Assembly: GCF_007971525.1 (NCBI RefSeq)
Contig: NZ_CP042437.1
Coordinates: 3,596,001 to 3,660,000 of the forward strand
DNA from: Mucilaginibacter ginsenosidivorax
GTDB taxonomy: Bacteria; Bacteroidota; Bacteroidia; Sphingobacteriales; Sphingobacteriaceae
Direction: 5' to 3'
Length of the DNA stretch: 64,000 bases
The notes below the pieces were generated by a model, which made no database searches, was not told where the DNA came from, and was given only the letters and a program-made list of their open reading frames with translations. Shown here in pieces: positions 59,133 to 64,000 of this stretch (position 1 is its first letter; every line of letters begins with the position of its first letter). The position numbers and the translations under genes were made by a program.

Positions 59133-62100
59133 ATGAGAAAATTATTACTTATTTGTTCCCTGCTTATACTGCTCATAAGTAAGGGATACGCGCAATCCCG
59201 CGTTATTACCGGGACCGTGCTGGACAACGCATCAAAACCGATGGATGGCGTTACCATTGTGGTTGTTGAAACCCAAAAATCAACTTTGTCAGATGCCAGC
59301 GGAAAGTTCAGCATCACGGCAACAACCGGCCAATCTATTCGGTTCTCGTATGTAGGCACCAAGCCCATACTATTAACAGTTGCCGCCGATACCAAAGTGC
59401 TTGATGTGGTATTTAAAGATGCCGCCACCACCTTAAATGAAGTTGTAGTAACCGGTTACACATCCGAAAGGAAAAAAGACCTGACAGGCGCGGTAGCGGT
59501 TGTGGATTTGGCCCCGGTAAAAAACAACAGTTCGGGCAATACCATGCAGGCTTTGCAGGGCAGGGTTGCCGGTTTGTATATCGAAAAAGATGGATCGGCC
59601 AACGGCTCAACCAGCAGGATCCTGATCAGGGGTGCAAATACATTGGGCAACAACAACCCTTTATATGTTATCGATGGTATACCGACCACCCGGCCCGAAG
59701 TGTTTCAAAACCTGTCACCCTCCAACATTGCATCGGTACAGGTGCTAAAAGATGCCTCGGCCGAATCAATTTACGGCTCGCGGGCATCCAATGGCGTTAT
59801 CATTGTAACCACTAAAAACGGCGGCAATACGCAGGGCAAAGTACAGTTTCAGTTTAATAACAGTACATCCGTTCAGTCCGAAAAATCACTGCGTTTTAAG
59901 ATGCTGAATTCGACAGATAGGGGCAAGGCGCTATGGCAGGCCTCTGTAAACGATGGCCAGGATCCGGCTGCAGGTTATGGCGACATATATACCTTTAACT
60001 GGAATGGTGATTATAACAACCCGGTTTTAAATAGTGTCACCCCCAAACAATTTGTAGGCGGCGACCCTAATACCCCGGCCGGCAATACCGACTGGCAAAG
60101 CGTACTGTATAAAACAGCCATGGTTTATAACAACGATTTCACAGCGTCGGTTGGTAACAAGAACGCATCGCTTGAAATTAACTTTGGCAACATCAAAAAC
60201 ACCGGCCTTGTAAGGTTTACCAAATACAACCGTACAACGGGTAGCATTAACGGGGTGGTACGTGCCTTTGATAACAAAGCTACCTTTGGGGTAAACTTAA
60301 AAATAACCAACTCCAATGAAACGCTAACTACCACAGATTTGGGTGGAGCGGCAACTACCTTTTTGGCGGTAACGCTGGCACCTACTATCCCGGTATATCA
60401 AAAAGATGGCGTTACTTACGCCGGTGAATCTGGTGCGGGATACTCTGACAGGAATAACCCCTTGCATATGCAGGACCTGGCCAAGTGGAACAACGCTAAC
60501 CGTGTAAATACCTTTGGTAACGTTTTTTTAGAAATACAGCCCATTAAAAACCTGTATTTCAAATCGAACTTTGGTGCCGATAATGCAAATTACCTGAGCA
60601 AGGTGATAACGCCAACTTTCCAGGAGGGTGCCCTGGCCCGTACAACCAATAGCTTGTTTTTTGATCAGAATCATTACCTGAGCACTACTTTTTCAAACAC
60701 CTTGCGGTATAACTATGATTTAACAACCAACAACCACTTTAAATTATTGGTTGGTACCGAGTATATTAAAACCTTTACCGATTTCCAGACCACCCTTAAA
60801 CAAGGATACGCCATACAAACTGAAGATTATTTTACTTTAGATGCCGGTACAGGCAATACCATTGTTACCGGCCGCTCAACCGGGAATAGCCTGTTTTCGC
60901 AGTTTTCGCGGTTAGATTATAATTACGCCGGTAAATATTTAGCCTCGGTTACTATCCGCCGCGATGGTTCATCAAGGTTTGGTTCAAACAACCAGTATGG
61001 TATTTTCCCGGCAGCTTCCCTCGGCTGGAAAATTGACCAGGAAGGCTTCATGAAAAACAACACCATTTTTTCGGAATTAAAACTAAGGGCTGGTGTGGGC
61101 CGTGTAGGTAACCAGGAAATTGGCGACCAATCGCGCTTTGCGCTTTATGATACCCGGTACGGCACCACCCAAAATCAGTTAACTCCAGGTTTTTGGGAGC
61201 AGTACATGAATGTTGGTACAGCCTATTCGCTTTCTGGTGCCAATACAGGCTCGTTACCTTCGGGCTTCGTACAAACCCAGGCTGCAAACCCCGGCCTTAA
61301 ATGGGAATCTACCGAAGAGCTAAATGCCGGGCTTGACTTTGCCATCCTTAATGATAAGATCTCTGGCTCATTTGACTACTTCACCCGCAGAACTACCGGC
61401 ATTTTGATTACCCCTCCTGTTGCATCGGCATTAGGCGAAGGGCAATCAAAAACGGTTAACGGTGCCTCAAAAAGCAATAAAGGCTGGGAGTTTTTAGTAA
61501 CCTATCATGGCCAGCAATCTGGCGATTTTAATTATAATGTGACTTTAAACTTTTCTCACTTTAGAGACAAGATCACCGATTTGCCTGAAAATGTCAGACC
61601 GGCCTATCCGGGTAATATAGATAATACCATTATAGGACATTCGCAGTTTGATATATTTGGCTATAAAACCGCAGGCCTTTTCCAATCCCAGGCGGAAGTG
61701 AATGCGGCCCCAACACAAATAGGTGCCGGGCCGGGCAGAATCCGTTATGTTGATGTAAACCACGACGGAAAAATTGATGCCAACGATCAAACCTGGATAG
61801 GAACTACGCTACCCGCTTTGGAGTACGGTGCGAGAATCGACCTGACCTATAAAAAATTCGATTTGTCTTTATTTGGATCAGGCGTTGCCGGCAGGAAAGG
61901 GTTTGATGTATATACCCTGTACAATAACCTGATGCATAGCCGCGAAAACGTTGGCCCTGGTGTATTTAATGGATGGACACCCACGCATACCAACACCAAC
62001 GTACCGGCATTAACACTAAAAGACAATAATAATGAAGGCCGTACTTCTGATTACTTTATTGTAAACACCTCTTACTTTAAATTACGCAATATTCAAATTG

Positions 62101-62273
62101 GATACACTATTGTGCCTAAGGCTGTATTTACCAGGCTAAGGGTATTCGCGATGGCCGAAAACGTGTTTACGTTGAAAAGCAAAAGCTACTTAAGCCCCGA
62201 TCCTGAAAGGATTGACCTGGGGCCGGTTCCAATCCCTAAAGTTTTCAGTTTTGGTATCAACGCATCATTTTAA
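59133..62273 (+). CDS. SusC/RagA-family TonB-dependent outer-membrane transporter
   Basis: 1046 aa. Signal peptide (LLLICSLLILLISKGYAQ), CarboxypepD_reg-like domain (about 22-105: VITGTVLDNASKPMDGVTIV), SusC-type motif (VVVTGYTSERKKDLTGAVAV), plug domain with LYVIDGIPTTRPEVFQNL and SIYGSRASNGVIIVTTK, and a C-terminal beta-barrel ending in Phe (VFSFGINASF). Imports oligosaccharides across the outer membrane with its SusD partner, 18 bases downstream. Confidence 0.97.
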   Translation: MRKLLLICSLLILLISKGYAQSRVITGTVLDNASKPMDGVTIVVVETQKSTLSDASGKFSITATTGQSIRFSYVGTKPILLTVAADTKVLDVVFKDAATTLNEVVVTGYTSERKKDLTGAVAVVDLAPVKNNSSGNTMQALQGRVAGLYIEKDGSANGSTSRILIRGANTLGNNNPLYVIDGIPTTRPEVFQNLSPSNIASVQVLKDASAESIYGSRASNGVIIVTTKNGGNTQGKVQFQFNNSTSVQSEKSLRFKMLNSTDRGKALWQASVNDGQDPAAGYGDIYTFNWNGDYNNPVLNSVTPKQFVGGDPNTPAGNTDWQSVLYKTAMVYNNDFTASVGNKNASLEINFGNIKNTGLVRFTKYNRTTGSINGVVRAFDNKATFGVNLKITNSNETLTTTDLGGAATTFLAVTLAPTIPVYQKDGVTYAGESGAGYSDRNNPLHMQDLAKWNNANRVNTFGNVFLEIQPIKNLYFKSNFGADNANYLSKVITPTFQEGALARTTNSLFFDQNHYLSTTFSNTLRYNYDLTTNNHFKLLVGTEYIKTFTDFQTTLKQGYAIQTEDYFTLDAGTGNTIVTGRSTGNSLFSQFSRLDYNYAGKYLASVTIRRDGSSRFGSNNQYGIFPAASLGWKIDQEGFMKNNTIFSELKLRAGVGRVGNQEIGDQSRFALYDTRYGTTQNQLTPGFWEQYMNVGTAYSLSGANTGSLPSGFVQTQAANPGLKWESTEELNAGLDFAILNDKISGSFDYFTRRTTGILITPPVASALGEGQSKTVNGASKSNKGWEFLVTYHGQQSGDFNYNVTLNFSHFRDKITDLPENVRPAYPGNIDNTIIGHSQFDIFGYKTAGLFQSQAEVNAAPTQIGAGPGRIRYVDVNHDGKIDANDQTWIGTTLPALEYGARIDLTYKKFDLSLFGSGVAGRKGFDVYTLYNNLMHSRENVGPGVFNGWTPTHTNTNVPALTLKDNNNEGRTSDYFIVNTSYFKLRNIQIGYTIVPKAVFTRLRVFAMAENVFTLKSKSYLSPDPERIDLGPVPIPKVFSFGINASF

Positions 62274-62291
62274 CAATAAAAACTATTCAGT

Positions 62292-63998
62292 ATGAAAACA
62301 AAAATATTTTTCACAGCTGTTTTATCCGGACTGATCATCTTCAGCTCCTGTAAAAAAGCGTTAGACTATACACCAAAGGGTGTGTTGTCTTCATCAGATT
62401 TAAAAACACCAACCGCTATTGAAGGCTTGGTAACCGCAGCCTACGCCGCTATTGGCAATGGCGATATGATAGGCCCTATATACAGCAACTGGGCGTATGG
62501 CAGCGTTCGATCAGATGATGCCTACAAAGGGGGCGGCGGTACCGGCGACGTGGGCGAGGTTGATGCATTGGAGCATTACAACCTGGTAACCCCATCGATG
62601 GATTCGTTTGTTTCGCGTACCTGGAAAAATTTGTTCAAATCTATATCAAGGGCAAATGTGGCGTTAAGGGCCGTTAATTCGCTCTCTGATGCCGAGTATC
62701 CTAATAAGAAAACACGATTGGCCGAGCTTAAATTCTTACGTGCCCATAGCTATTTCACCATGAAACTGCTGTATAAAAATATTCCCATTTTTGACGAAAA
62801 TGCAACTGCGGACGATATCCTGAAAGTTTCAAACACGTTATCAAATGAGGATGCATGGAATAAAATTGCAGCCGATTTTCAATACGCTATTGATAATTTG
62901 CCGGTTACTCAGCCCGAACTGGCGAGGGCAAATAAATTAAACGCCCAGGCTTATTTAGCGAAGCTGAGGTTATACCAGGCTTATGAACAGGATGATAAGC
63001 ATCATGTAACCAATATCAATAAAACAAGGCTACAGCAGGTAGTTGATCTTACACAGGCTGTAATTGCTTCGGGTAAATATTCATTAAGCAGCGATATTGC
63101 TGATAATTTTTTACCTGAAACCGAAAACGGCCCTGAGTCTGTATTCGCGATACAGTTTACCATTAATGACGGAACTACTGCAGGCCGTATGAATTTTGAG
63201 GATGGTTTAAATTACCCTCATGGCGCCCCCCAGTACGGCTGCTGCGGTTTTCATGCTGCAAGCCAGAACCTGGTGAACGCATATACCACCGATGTTAATG
63301 GACTGCCTAATTTTGATACATTTAACACCAATATAGCCGATTTAACAAAAGTGACCGTTGACCCCAGGTTAGACCATACCGTTGGTATTGACGGCCATCC
63401 GTATAAGTACGACAACACCAGACCATTTAGCAACAGCTGGGTGCGTGATCCTGGTGTTTACGGAAACTTCCACACCATGCGTAACCAGCAATTGGCTACC
63501 AGTTCATCATACTTCAAGCTTGGTCCGTTCATGGGGTCGGCAAAAAATTATGATATCATCAGGTACGATGACGTATTGCTCATGCAGGCCGAAGCCTATA
63601 TTGAACTGGGGCAGCAGGCAAGTGCATTACCGCTCATTAATCAAATAAGAAACCGCGCGGCGGCAAGCACCGGTCGGCTTAAAAAAATAGATGGCACCTT
63701 TCCATCCAACTATAACGTTAAAGCTTATAGTATCGCTAATTGGACACAGGATTATGCCCGCAAAGCGCTGCAATGGGAAAGACGACTGGAGTTTGCCACC
63801 GAAGGAGCACGTTTTTTTGATTTAGTAAGATGGGGTATTGCCGAAAAAACCTTGAACGACTATATCAATATTGAAAAGGGGAGGAGAACCTTCCTGGCTA
63901 CCGCTAAATTTACGGCAGGCCGGGACGAGTACCTGCCTATACCACAATCAGAAATTACATTTACCAACGGGTTGTACAAACAAAACCCGGGGTATTAA
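62292..63998 (+). CDS. SusD/RagB-family glycan-binding lipoprotein
   Basis: 568 aa. Lipoprotein signal (LSGLIIFSSC, Cys 20) and SusD family blocks: LDYTPKGVLSSSDLKTPTAI, RAHSYFTMKLLYKNIPIFDE, NKLNAQAYLAKLRLYQAYEQ, and a C-terminal RYDDVLLMQAEAYIELGQQA with WERRLEFATEGARFFDLVRW. It caps the SusC barrel on the cell surface and binds oligosaccharide. The stop lies 2 bases from the window end, so glycoside hydrolases of the locus may follow outside. Confidence 0.96.
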   Translation: MKTKIFFTAVLSGLIIFSSCKKALDYTPKGVLSSSDLKTPTAIEGLVTAAYAAIGNGDMIGPIYSNWAYGSVRSDDAYKGGGGTGDVGEVDALEHYNLVTPSMDSFVSRTWKNLFKSISRANVALRAVNSLSDAEYPNKKTRLAELKFLRAHSYFTMKLLYKNIPIFDENATADDILKVSNTLSNEDAWNKIAADFQYAIDNLPVTQPELARANKLNAQAYLAKLRLYQAYEQDDKHHVTNINKTRLQQVVDLTQAVIASGKYSLSSDIADNFLPETENGPESVFAIQFTINDGTTAGRMNFEDGLNYPHGAPQYGCCGFHAASQNLVNAYTTDVNGLPNFDTFNTNIADLTKVTVDPRLDHTVGIDGHPYKYDNTRPFSNSWVRDPGVYGNFHTMRNQQLATSSSYFKLGPFMGSAKNYDIIRYDDVLLMQAEAYIELGQQASALPLINQIRNRAAASTGRLKKIDGTFPSNYNVKAYSIANWTQDYARKALQWERRLEFATEGARFFDLVRWGIAEKTLNDYINIEKGRRTFLATAKFTAGRDEYLPIPQSEITFTNGLYKQNPGY

Positions 63999-64000
63999 AT

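Overview
The window reads as a chromosomal segment of a Bacteroidota bacterium, most likely family Sphingobacteriaceae (Mucilaginibacter or Pedobacter relatives). Supporting signs are a SusC/SusD pair with a hybrid two-component regulator, bacillithiol synthase BshA, an IPExxxVDY-family protein next to pyruvate kinase, repeated TAnnTTTG (-7) promoter elements, several TTG/GTG starts, and intergenic DNA full of short-unit inverted repeats. The genus assignment is inference; no rRNA gene is present.

Layout. 1-3.7 kb: two subunits of a xanthine-dehydrogenase-family molybdoenzyme, then an exported dienelactone hydrolase. 3.7-10.4 kb: flippase-like membrane protein, GT2 glycosyltransferase, lone DppC-type permease, GAF-SpoIIE phosphatase, RNase HII, GT4 glycosyltransferase. 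10.5-16.7 kb: gcvT, comB, DUF4349 lipoprotein, MazG-like pyrophosphohydrolase, dtd, a trans-sulfuration PLP enzyme, rsgA. 16.8-22.0 kb: threonine operon thrA-thrB-thrC behind a complete leader-peptide attenuator. 22-31 kb: small lipoprotein, toxin-antitoxin pair, HAD hydrolase, DHFR-like protein, LutB, M28 peptidase, rpiB, bshA, two VOC proteins, AraC regulator. 31.6-34.7 kb: blaI-like repressor, BlaR1-like M56 protease and an exported protein; the last two share a heptad-repeat tail. 35.4-39.8 kb: pyk with an IPExxxVDY gene, divergent from acpP-fabF-rnc. 39.9-49.1 kb: yicC-gmk-nadD, a second toxin-antitoxin pair, miaE, a LytTR regulator, FAD monooxygenase, an RsmI-like methyltransferase, an unknown protein and an Lrp regulator. 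49.2-49.5 kb: two tandem, very unusual class II tRNA-like genes. 50-53.4 kb: a ThuA / sugar dehydrogenase / PKD / cytochrome c fusion. 53.7-64 kb: a carbohydrate utilisation locus (hybrid two-component regulator with a periplasmic-binding-protein sensor, MFS sugar porter, fructokinase-like PfkB kinase, SusC, SusD), which by gene content resembles fructan/fructose loci.

Most notable items. (1) Two tandem tRNA-like genes with a Leu-type body, a very long variable arm and a GUC anticodon loop; differences between the copies are compensatory, and a well-formed Bacteroidota promoter lies upstream. (2) A textbook threonine/isoleucine attenuator. (3) GC-rich inverted repeat pairs that enclose start codons and are translated as the N-termini of ComB and ThrB; other repeats supply the start and stop of gmk. 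(4) A BlaI/M56/heptad-repeat module whose candidate operator sits in the promoter spacer. (5) Two related toxin-antitoxin modules with the same 13-bp overlap.

All functions are read from sequence features and family knowledge; no database search was run.
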